Source: Bugula neritina
Taxonomy: Eukaryota > Bryozoa > Gymnolaemata > Cheilostomatida > Bugulidae
DNA: 25,983 nucleotides
Assembly (NCBI GenBank): GCA_964035545.1
Contig: CAXIUT010000098.1
Coordinates: forward strand, 1-25,983
Reading direction: 5' to 3'
How positions within the stretch are numbered: the stretch's first letter is position 1; each line of letters begins with the position of its first letter. Both the position numbers and the translations under genes were made by a program. Positions 1-8,387 of the stretch are shown here, one piece after another. The notes under the pieces were generated by a model. The model ran no database searches, was not told where the DNA came from, and saw only the letters and a program-made list of their open reading frames with translations.

Positions 1-87
1 CCCAACCCCAACCCCAACCCCAACCCCAACCCCAACCCCAACCCCAACCCCAACCCCAACCCCAACCCCAACCCCAACCCCAACCCC
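1..87. repeat. Left telomere, (CCCCAA)n
   Basis: About 14.5 uninterrupted copies of the C4A2 hexamer lie at the extreme left end, with the C-rich strand 5', as expected for a chromosome left end. The unit matches Tetrahymena-type oligohymenophorean telomeres rather than the G4T4 of spirotrichs. Unique sequence starts at 88, and the first start codon is only 66 bp further on, so promoter and 5' UTR of the first gene must fit in that space. Confidence 0.97.
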
Positions 88-153
88 TGTGTTTGAGACT
101 ATTAACTTCCATCAATAAGTTTTATGAATAGTAAATTATTTGATAATTTAAAA

Positions 154-525
154 ATGGCAAGTATCAACGAACTCAAAGACGTTCTCAAGTAGACTCTAGA
201 GGAGCGAGGAGTATTGTCTCAGATTAGAGCTAAGATAAGATCAGAAATATTCAATACTCTCAATGACAGTCCTCCGAGTCGACCTGATCTATCTAATGAA
301 AACTTGATGATCAACGAACTGATCAGATAGTATTTGACTTTCAACGGATATCAGCATACGCTATCTGTTTTTTTACCTGAAAGTGGACAACCTCAGCAGC
401 CTCCCTTCGAAAGAAACCACATCACTAAGCAGTTAAAGATAGTAGAAGATAGGAAAAGTCAAGAACTGCCTTTACTTTATGGTCTTACCTTTGGAAATAA
501 GAAACAAATTGAAAGAAATTAGTGA
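154..525 (+). CDS. FOPNL: FOR20/FOPNL centrosomal LisH protein
   Basis: This is a 123-residue LisH-domain protein of the FOP/OFD1/FOR20 family, which is needed for basal-body docking and ciliogenesis in Paramecium and animals. From memory of the human protein, the match is collinear from residue 1: ELK.VL..TLE..GVL near the start, then the LisH segment (about 46-78) with NELIREYLTFN, SGQP and PLLYG. Two TAG codons at the start of this match read as Glu (LKETLEERG and IREYL, the second identical to human). TGA at 523-525 ends the frame, directly after a sense TAG. There is no intron. The family's longer C-terminal tail is absent. It is the telomere-proximal gene and transcribes away from the telomere. 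Confidence 0.9.
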
Positions 526-539
526 TCAGCATTTGTTTT

Positions 540-690
540 GATAATATAAATGCTATTATGACAATGTTAAGTTATTAATGACAATGTTAGGTTATTATTG
601 ACAATATTAATGCCATTAATGACAATATAAATGATATTATTGATAATATTAATGTTATTATTGATAATATTAATGCTGTTATTGATATTA
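540..690. repeat. Minisatellite, about 21-bp AT-rich unit
   Basis: About seven imperfect copies of a 20-21 bp unit built on GAYAATATTAATGNTATTATT lie between the stop codons of two convergent genes (525 and 700). Variants alternate GACAAT and GATAAT openings. The tract is outside both reading frames, so it is probably a 3' flanking repeat. Confidence 0.8.
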
Positions 691-699
691 AGGTTGATA

Positions 700-1617
700 T
701 CATCTGATTCTTTTGAATTTTTTGAGTTAGTTTGTGTTAGTTTGTGTTTAATGATGGATGATTGGTCTGAGAGTTGATGGACATAAGGTTTTTCTTTTGG
801 AGAGACGATCTATTTTATCATTTTAAATATCAACTATTCTTTTAGTTTTTAATTTTATTTTATTCATTTAATTATAAAAATTTAGTTATTGTTTTTATTA
901 ATTCTGATAGCTACCAGTTGAATGTTTGATATTTTTGAAAGGTAAATTAAAAATATTTTAGTCTAGTACTTAATTTTGTTAGTTGATATTTTACGTATTC
1001 TAACATAAAACCATCTTATCCTCTTGATTATTTTTATCAATTTTGTGTTAATTTATTTATTAATGGATAACAGTGACAGCATTGATTTAATCTAAAAAGG
1101 ATGATTTTTATGATTTATTATGCTATCTTTATAGTTAATAGATGGTATTAGATAGAAATATAACTTTTTAGGTAATCTTTTTTGTTTTATTTTTACTTAT
1201 TATCATTTATTATTTTAGTATTTAGTTATTGGTATTAAGAGTTTAGATTATTTCATTTTTACTTTGTATGATATGTATATATTATTCTTATCTCATTTTC
1301 ATTCTTTCTTATCTTTATCTACATAATTATAATTCTCTTATCAATTGTTTCTCTTCATCTTTATCTGCTTCTTTATTGTCTTATAAATCTTAATGCTCAT
1401 TTATTATCATGAATTTTATCTGCTTTTTTAGCATTGCTACGATCTTATTTATTGAGTCTATTTTTTATTATGAATCTAATGATTATCTGTTGTGGAAATA
1501 ACTTCCCCAGATGTTCCTTAAAAAGTTATAACTTGTGTATTCAGATGAAAAAGGAAGATTAAAAGAGTTTGTGGAAGGCTATTGGAATATTTTGGTACGT
1601 TTTGTTTAGGTTGCCAT
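700..1617 (-). CDS. Acidic coiled-coil protein, unrecognised
   Basis: An uninterrupted 306-codon frame (305 residues) becomes visible only when TAA and TAG are read as Glu. The ATG (1615-1617) directly follows an in-frame TGA, and the frame ends at TGA (700-702). Residues 1-60 are polar with few charges (starting MATETKRTKIFQEPSTNSF). From about residue 60 the protein is strongly charged and heptad-like, for example ELELCREREERMKMREEEY and NEIIETLNTNNEILKEEM, which indicates a long coiled coil. The tail is basic. No family was recognised. It is convergent with the FOR20 gene and divergent from the carboxypeptidase gene, both of basal-body or cilium type, so a cytoskeletal role is possible, but that is inference. 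On the other strand only a 126-codon fragment without a good start competes. Confidence 0.72.
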
Positions 1618-1908
1618 TCAAATATAACGTTAATGTAATTTAGTTATTTTAAATCAATAAATCTTATACAGTTTATTCTAGTTAGTAGTTGACTCAAAGA
1701 AGATATTGGTAAATGATGGATAGTTTATAGAAGAAGATAGATCGTTTAGTATAAGGTTTTCTGAAGTTATCTATAGTTATAGTTGTTTGAAAATAGTGGC
1801 TGAAATATAACTTTTTGTAAAATGTGATTAAAATTGAGTTAGTGATAGTAAATTGGAGTAAAGCTTTATAATTAAAAGGATTTTTGATGTTTTTAGTGTA
1901 TAATATCA
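1618..1908. promoter_or_regulatory. Divergent intergenic region
   Basis: This 291-bp AT-rich spacer separates the start codons of the coiled-coil gene (minus) and the carboxypeptidase gene (plus), so it should hold both promoters. I see no recognisable motif. A TGA at 1885-1887 in frame with the carboxypeptidase supports ATG 1909 as its start. Confidence 0.5.
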
Positions 1909-4762
1909 ATGAATAAAAATAAAAACAACGCAGATGACCCTCCTCCCACATCTTATCGTTTCTTCTTAGGATCACGTGAGAGATATATTCATATTTCTAG
2001 TGACTTTTAAGGAGGAAATATCCAACTAGTACGACAACTAACTGAGTTCAATGTACCTATCCCCTCACTAAGTATCGACTCAACTGCATTGATGATGGAA
2101 CAAAAACCAAACATAGAGTCAATTCCAAAAGTTGGTTTTATTTCAGAGTTCATGGCTTCCCTAAAAATACGAGAGGAAAGTTTACAGTCACCAGGTTGCA
2201 AACTCTCATGGCAGTTTTTGTATTAAATATTGTATGCAGAATACTTCTCCAAAAAGCTACAGGCCTGTCTTTAGATAAAGAGGCAACAATAGTCTTTAGT
2301 GGTCTGAATGGGGAAGGATAAGCACCTAAAGTCCACTGGTGTTGCGAGAAACGGGAGAGCTAGAGTGCACATTCGAGTATTTATTCAAAAACGAGGAGCA
2401 ACAAGTCGAATTTGCCTTCGCTTTTCCTTATAGTTACGCTCGTAATATTGAATATTTGAACGCTTTGAATGAATATTACTGCAACGATTAGTTCTATTTC
2501 CACAAGGAGATATTGATACATAGTCCTGAGGAAAGAAATATCCACCTATTAACTTTTACATCCTATGATCAGCCAGATAAGTAGCATGAGGAGTAAGAGA
2601 TATTTAACAATGAGCTGTTTCCTTAAAAGTGTAGACCTAAGCGATTCAAGAAGCCAGTGATATTGATATCTGCAAGGGTACATCCTGGAGAGACGGCAGC
2701 TTCTTTTGCTATGGAAGGAGTAATTGATTTTCTGGTTAATAATTCGGATTTACGTTCTTATTTGTTGAAGAAGATGTTTGTGTTTATGGTTGTGCCAATG
2801 ATCAATGTGGATGGAGTATTTCATGGTCATTTTAGAATGGATGGATTTGGAAAAAATCTAAATCGATACTACGTTGACCCTTCTGCCTAAAAGCAGCCTG
2901 CAGTATACGGTATACGTTAGTTGGCAGATCATTTGATCAAGGAAGGTCGATTGTCTCATTATTTTGACTTGCATGCGCATAATGCTAAAAAAGGTGCTTT
3001 TATTTATGGAAATGCTATCAACGATTTTGTGTAGCAGGTGGAAAGTCAGGTGTTTTGTAAGTTATTTGCTCTTAATCACAGTGGGTTTTAGTATTAGTAT
3101 TGTAACTTTTCTCAGAAACAGATGAACTCGAAAGATAGAAACTAAGAGAGGACTAAAGAAGGATGTGGAAGAGTAGTCATGCATAAAAAAGCTCATATCA
3201 TTCATTCTTATAGTCTATAATGTGGCATAATCGCTCCTGTTAAATACAAAACTCCACCTACTCCTATGAACAAAGATTTCTAGTTGGCTCATCATAAACT
3301 TATAGAATCAGCGCCTGTCACTACAAATACTCAAGACCCAGTTTATTTTACTCAGTAATCTTATAAATAGTTGGGAAAGTCAATGTTGATATCGATATTA
3401 GACGCATTTGATAAGAATCCTTTCAATCGGGTGTACAACTCAGCTCATAAGTCGATGGAGCTGTTAAGAAGGTTGACAGCTTTTGAAGTATTTCATACAG
3501 CTGAGAGGTTTAGAATGTTTTAGAAGTATATTTATGGTAAAGTTAAAAACATCAATGAGCTGATTAGATAAGTTCTCAACTCTAAACTTCACTACAGATA
3601 ACTTTATAACTTCTACTTTTATAATGATAAAGAACTCAAAAATACTCAATGGCCTTAAAATATACCAGGATTGGTCAAACCGAAGTATACTCAAAAACTT
3701 AGACGATTCAGATCTTTACAGGAACCTAAATTGGAATATTCTTTATCTTTTCTTGAAGATGTCAGAACTAATAGAGACCAGCTAGAGCACTAGTTAACCG
3801 AAAGTAATGTTAGAATCAACAAAATAGAAGAACAAATGATTTAACAGGAAAATAATCAATCAAGCGAGACTGAAAATGAAGAAGATCCTCTTGAAGAAGG
3901 CAACTATTATGAATAACTGTTGGCTGAAGGAAAATAGATACATAGTCAGGTTTTTATTCCTTTGTAGAAACAAAATCGAGAAGAGCTTTAACCTGATTTT
4001 GAGATATCAAGCTGGAGTACTTACAATTAAAAACCTAAAGAATCTTGGCTTAATTAAGAAAAAGCTCTTTCTATCAGTTAGAAAGATTCGAATGAAGAGA
4101 TAGCACTGAACCTATGTGAGCCTGAGGAAATATAGCAACCTAGAAAGATGAAAATATTTTAGAGACCAAGTTAATCATAGTATCAAGAGTTGAAAATAGC
4201 TCCACTTGAGAGTCCTTCGATGCGTGTTCGTCGTTTATTGAAGAATTAGCAACAGCAGCCTAAAAAGAAAATAACTTCTCATAACTAGATCAAGGGTAGA
4301 ATTAGTGAGATGATAAGCAATATACCTCAAGTTTGTCAGAATTCATTTGTGGCAAATAATACTTTGACTAATTATAGTGGCCTATCTGTTAAAAACGAGA
4401 GGTAGAGAGAAGGACAGTATCCTGAACGTGAGATGCGTTTGTTTTAAGAGATAAAGTTGGAGATCAGATAGTAGTTGAGGAGACATAAGGAGAAGACGGG
4501 AGTGGTGACAGCTAATGTGAAGAAGAGCAAAGGAGTCAAGTATAATAGTTTATCTGAGGTGAAGGAAAAGGAGAGAATTAAATCTACTAATGTTAATTTT
4601 TTGAATTTAAATCTGAATGTGACTCAACAAAAGAATAAATCTCAATCTTTGCAGCGGTCGCCTAGCAAATCTTCTGTAATAAAGACTCAACTGCCTGCTT
4701 TGAACTCACATATACTAATTATTAGCAATAGTAATAGTTCTAAGGGATTGGGACATAATTGA
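1909..4762 (+). CDS. Cytosolic carboxypeptidase (tubulin deglutamylase family)
   Basis: A CCP/AGBL-family M14 zinc carboxypeptidase of 937 residues. The family removes glutamate side chains or C-terminal residues from tubulin in cilia and basal bodies. Exons are 1909-2052, 2073-2194 and 2215-4762, with two 20-nt introns (2053-2072, 2195-2214). The N-terminal CCP domain includes SSDFEGGN and WFYFRVHGF. The catalytic domain has HPGE (zinc ligands H245 and E248), NVDGV, GKNLNR, DLHAH (zinc ligand H342) and SYSLEC, whose E424 is the expected catalytic base and is encoded by TAA (3218-3220). About 470 C-terminal residues are polar and low in complexity and do not belong to the catalytic fold. The exact CCP subtype (CCP1/4 versus CCP5/6) was not determined. 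The active site is complete, so the enzyme should be active. Confidence 0.92.
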
Positions 4763-4878
4763 AGAAGTGATTGGTAATTATATTAATGACTCTATCTTTT
4801 TTAGTTGATGGAATTTATGAGTAGGCAATATATTAATTCTTGAGTATTTCTTTTATATTAATAATCATTAATTAAATC

Positions 4879-5566
4879 ATGAAGGAAGAGTTCGAGGATA
4901 TGAAGATCATTACCGACTTCAAAAAACCAAAAAAAGCCAAAAAAGCAGAACAAGGTATGACTTCAATCATGTAGTATAGTCGACTGCGAAAGTTGAAGAT
5001 AGTGTTAAGACTAAACCAGTTGATAATTAGAAAAGATACGTGCAATTGCTAAAGAGAGTGACAGAATTACTCAATAAAAACAATCCCTAACTAGGTACTC
5101 TATAAGTTAGTTAGCTTAAAAATCAAAAATCGTGTTGAAGCCTCCTCAATCAACTAGAGTTGGATCTAAAAAAACAGCTATTCTTAACTTCGCTGACTTA
5201 TGTAAGCAACTCGATCGGCATCCTTAGCATGTGATGAACTTTTTTATAAACTAGTTGGGTCGAGAGGGTTCCATGGGTAACGTGGGCTTTAGTACTTATT
5301 TCTTTATTTCAGCTATTAAAATAGTCATTCAACCTAAACAAATTTAAAATTTATTCAGAAAATATATCACAGAATTCGTTCAATGTCAAATCTGTAAAAG
5401 ACAAAATACCTAATTGGTCAAAGATGACAAAATGAGATTGTGGACTTTACAGTGCAGAGATTGTAAATGTAAGCGAACTGTGCCTACTATGAAGGGAGCT
5501 GAGAAGAAATATGAAGATTATGAGGAAGAGTTGGCTGAAAGAGAGGAAAAAGAGGGCAGTAGTTGA
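4879..5566 (+). CDS. Translation initiation factor eIF2 subunit beta
   Basis: The beta subunit of the eIF2 GTPase complex, which delivers initiator Met-tRNA to the 40S ribosome. The spliced product has 208 residues. Introns are at 4955-4974 (20 nt), 5095-5114 (20 nt) and 5292-5312 (21 nt, the only 21-nt intron placed with confidence). Visible family features are a lysine-rich N-terminus with one KKPKKAKKA box instead of the usual three, then [32 protein letters not shown] in pieces, PKQIENLF, and a C-terminal zinc ribbon with CxxC (CQIC) and CxxC (CRDC). The protein is shorter than animal eIF2-beta (about 330) mainly at the N-terminus, so it lies between archaeal and animal sizes. The next gene, eL31, starts 55 bp downstream on the same strand. 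Confidence 0.93.
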
Positions 5567-5621
5567 TGAGTTGATGGATATCATAAATATTAATATTTAA
5601 TTTAATAATTAATTAGTGGTA

Positions 5622-5981
5622 ATGCCTAAGAAGGAGCAAAGAACTGGACTCACTGAAACAGCTGTTGATACGACTGTCAACATCCACAAGTTGGCTCATA
5701 GAGCTACTTTCAAGAGAAAGGCACCTACTGCTATCAAGAAAATAAAGCAACTTGTCCACAAGATGATGAAGACAGAAGACGTGAGAGTAGATCCCAAGCT
5801 GAATCAGTTTGTTTGGGCTCAGGGAGTTAGAAACTTACCTCACAAAGTCAGAGTTAGAATTTCAAGAAAGAGAAACGAAGAAGAAGGATCTTCCAAAGGA
5901 GAATTCTATTCTCTTGTTCAACATGTTCACATTGAAGATTTTGCTGGAAGACTCACTGAAAAGGCTAAGCTCTCTGCATGA
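5622..5981 (+). CDS. RPL31: 60S ribosomal protein eL31
   Basis: Intronless, 119 residues. It matches eL31 throughout: a TVNIHKLAHRATFKRKAPTA-type N-terminal half, then VRVDPKLNQFVWAQGVRNLP and VRVRISRKRNEEE. eL31 sits at the rim of the polypeptide exit tunnel. The start is the ATG at 5622, two codons inside the open frame. All its Glu codons are GAA or GAG and none is UAR, unlike the neighbouring genes, which suggests codon bias in a highly expressed gene. Confidence 0.97.
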   Translation: MPKKEQRTGLTETAVDTTVNIHKLAHRATFKRKAPTAIKKIKQLVHKMMKTEDVRVDPKLNQFVWAQGVRNLPHKVRVRISRKRNEEEGSSKGEFYSLVQHVHIEDFAGRLTEKAKLSA

Positions 5982-6336
5982 TTGTTAGTCTATTATTTAA
6001 ACCCTAATCCCTTCATGTATTTGACTTTTAAATTCATAAAATATATCTAGTGCATAAATATTCAAAAATAGTCTTTAATAAATTTTTAAATCAATAAAAT
6101 ATTTGTCTAATATTTTAAGATGTCATCAATTGAATCAATTATCATCGATTTCTTATCATATTTTTAAAATTTTAAATATTTTCTTTTCGTTAACAAATGA
6201 TAAAAATATTTTTTACTAAAAAATACCTCAAAATAAATCAAAAAATGCCTTAAAAAAGGTATTATCAAACGATAAAATGACTAATAGTTGATAATTTACT
6301 TTATAATATTGAAGATATTTATGGAAGGAGAGGCTA
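5982..6336. other. Convergent AT-rich spacer
   Basis: A 355-bp stretch between the ends of eL31 (plus) and the EF-hand-like gene (minus). It is very AT-rich with short A and T runs. I found no convincing frame with UGA as the only stop, no RNA gene and no strong repeat. Confidence 0.6.
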
Positions 6337-6896
6337 TCATTTGTACTTTTTTTATACTTTTTTAGCTAATACAGTATTAAACTGTTCCCAAGTTATTGAC
6401 TGTTTTCCCTTGCCTGCAATAGTCTGGATAGATTCTTCTACTTGATCATCATTCAAGTTAAGTTTCAACATGATTGATAGTTTTTTGAGGGTATTGAAGG
6501 TAACTCTTTCTTATCCTTCACGATCAAGCATCGAAAAAGCTTGTCTTCTTCCTTCTTAGCTTTGTGCATGACCCTAAATATAAAATAAAGAACTATGGAA
6601 TTAGTCAGCATTGTTAGAAAATCTTAAAATCCAACCCATTCTCCATCCAATTGATCGGCAATATCTTACAATGATTTATAAATGAACTAATGTGATTTAT
6701 CGTAGCCTAGAGTTTTGGCTGTAACGACAATTTATCTAACATCTGCTTGTCTTCTGTTGTCTGCGTAGAGGTTGAAAAGAGTCCAGAAGTCTTAAATTTG
6801 TTTTATTTAGAAGCTTGGGTTTTGTGATACTATGGGTTTGGCCCAGATCTTTTTGTGTTATTCATCTATTATGGCTTTTTTGTCTATTTTGCTCAT
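6337..6896 (-). CDS. Degenerate EF-hand (calmodulin/centrin-like) protein
   Basis: 179 residues after removing one 20-nt intron (6574-6593, minus strand). The layout resembles a four-EF-hand protein: helix-loop-helix rhythm with FWTLFNLYADN, QLDGEWVGFEDFL, AFSMLDREGEERVTF and SITWEQF. Most Ca2+-ligand positions are not acidic, so it probably binds little calcium and may act as a light chain or scaffold. TAR codons read as Glu give normal-looking acidic stretches. The specific family (centrin, calmodulin-like, myosin light chain) could not be settled. It heads toward eL31, and 51 bp separate its start from the stop of the next minus-strand gene. Confidence 0.7.
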
Positions 6897-6947
6897 AGAT
6901 ATATCAAATATAATATAATTTAAACAGTTTATTTTATTTATTCTTCA

Positions 6948-7648
6948 TCAATCTTCGGGGTTGGGGTTGGGGTTGGGGTTGGGGTTGGGGTTGGGGTTGG
7001 GGTTGGGGTTGGGGTTGGGGTTGGGACTGAAGTTCTCCTCTTCTTTACTCATCATCAGCTTCCTGTCTTTACTCTTTCTGTAGTCCTTTTCTCTCGATAA
7101 AATCGATTAGGGATAGAAGTAATTACCATAACGTGATACTTCTAAGCTCTCATGGATCCAGTTTCTATTTTGTTGGATAACGTGTCGATAAAACTTATGT
7201 AGAGTGAATCTGGTTGTTTTCCACCATGCATAAGCTGCAAATCCTAACCATCCTCCTACTCCTGCCACACCTAGCCATCCAAAGTTTTGATAGAATTGAG
7301 TTTAGTTGATTTTTCTAATTCCATATCTGCCCACTGGAATGAGTCTTCTGCATACTTTTTGAGTAGTAAATAGGAACATTGAACTCATGACCCATACTGC
7401 AAAAGCTCTGGGGAAGGTAAAGGCTTTCATATCTCTTTGTAGGAAGTCTTCGAAGTTTCTGGAGAGGGTGAGTCTGAATGTTTATGATATTACCTGACAC
7501 CTCTATCGAGGACGTACGTTCTGTGGTCGATCATTTTTTGATCTCTAATGTTTTCCATTCCTATTTTCATGAACTTTTTGAAAGCAGGATTATCGCCATG
7601 ATTCCAGTATCTCTGTGGGTCGAAGTACAACTCTGGAACTTTAGACAT
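6948..7648 (-). CDS. Two-TM membrane protein with telomere-encoded Pro-Asn tail
   Basis: 226 residues after removing one 20-nt intron (7474-7493). No family was recognised. The N-terminal 70 residues are polar (YFDPQRYWNHGDNPAFKKF). Two hydrophobic segments follow, at about 73-89 and 116-136 (the second is Gly/Ala/Trp-rich), then an aromatic-basic region, which is reminiscent of small mitochondrial inner-membrane subunits, though that is a guess. The last 26 residues are unusual: the frame enters the internal telomeric tract and reads it as Pro-Asn dipeptides (P then 11 NP), followed by Glu-Asp and TGA (6948-6950). The tract length (69 nt) is a multiple of three. Confidence 0.72.
6957..7025. 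repeat. Internal telomeric tract 1, (GGGGTT)n
   Basis: 69 bp of perfect G4T2 repeats (11.5 units) lie 7 kb inside the chromosome, with the G-rich strand on plus, the orientation of a right-end telomere. The tract lies inside the C-terminal codons of the two-TM gene. It is not paired with an inverted C4A2 tract, so it is not a simple end-to-end telomere fusion. Confidence 0.95.
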
Positions 7649-7693
7649 ATCACACTATTATCAATTAAATATAAATCATCTATCAACTACAAC

Positions 7694-8353
7694 TCAATAA
7701 CTAAAATAAAAATAATAGCAATCATAAATATAAATAAATTTATGTTTTTAGTTATTTTAATTATCAATATGGTTATTTATAAATATTTAATAATCTAAAT
7801 TTGACTAAAGGGGTTGGGGTTGGGGTTGGGGTTGGGGTTGGGGTTGGGGTTGGGGTTGGGGTTGGGGTTGGGGTTGGGGTTGGGGTTGGGATATTTGTAT
7901 TATCAACTCTTAGAATGCACTTTACCAACCATAAGTGAAATATTGTTTGTCAAATTTTGATTTAATTGCTAGTAGATAATATATAAAAGTAGTAGAAAAA
8001 GAAAGAGTAGTATAGGAAAGATAGGATTTGTTCCTAAAAAGATAAAAATCATCAACAAATGGATGTGAGTAATAATACAAAATGCCAAAAAAAGAGTAAA
8101 AAATCAAATTAAATAAAAAAACAACACCCATTTTTAAGATAACTAAAAGAAATGATTGGATATGTTGAATATCAAAGGATGAACTGATTACTACTATACA
8201 CTGATAAAACAAAAATGGAATACTAAAGTTATATTTTATTATTTTGTCTGATATGAATTGAGTTGATGAAGGTTGGCGGTGTAGTTGAATCGATTTAGTT
8301 AAGGTTTCAAAATAATTTGAATTGTAAAAAGTTGCATGATTTTATTATCCCAT
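7694..8353 (-). CDS. Probable membrane protein with telomere-encoded Gln-Pro tract
   Basis: A 219-residue frame running ATG (8351-8353) to TGA (7694-7696) with no intron. Residues 1-45 are polar (MGEENHATFYNSNYFETL). Hydrophobic segments follow at about 47-60, 70-95 and 120-135, then FDKQYFTYGWESAFEEL. After that the internal telomeric tract is read as 13 Gln-Pro pairs, and about 38 residues follow before the stop. No family was recognised. In its favour are the length of the open frame and a sensible N-terminus under UAR = Glu. Against it, only 34 bp separate its ATG from that of IFT121, which is very short for two divergent promoters, and AT-rich DNA with one stop codon often stays open by chance. 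An in-frame ATG at 8375-8377 would extend it by eight residues. Confidence 0.4.
7810..7890. repeat. Internal telomeric tract 2, (GGGGTT)n
   Basis: 81 bp (13.5 units) of perfect G4T2 repeat in the same orientation as tract 1, 785 bp further right. On the minus strand it falls in the CAA-CCC frame of the probable membrane protein, and on plus it reads as Gly-Leu. The two internal tracts bracket the two-TM gene almost exactly. Confidence 0.95.
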
Positions 8354-8387
8354 ATTAGTTTTAAATATCAAAATCATTCAAACCTGA

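Noticed and set aside
1413-1790. Plus-strand hydrophobic frame opposite the coiled-coil gene
   Set aside because: 126 codons between TGAs, start uncertain, and it is antisense to a longer complete ORF.
6957-7890. Simple end-to-end fusion of separate chromosomes at the internal telomere tracts
   Set aside because: A fusion of two telomeres would give G4T2 next to inverted C4A2. Both tracts are G-rich on the same strand with unique sequence on either side.
7811-8173. Plus-strand frame running from a Gly-Leu repeat into a Lys/Glu-rich stretch
   Set aside because: An in-frame TGA precedes the repeat, no ATG occurs before the last quarter, and no 20-nt intron supplies one.
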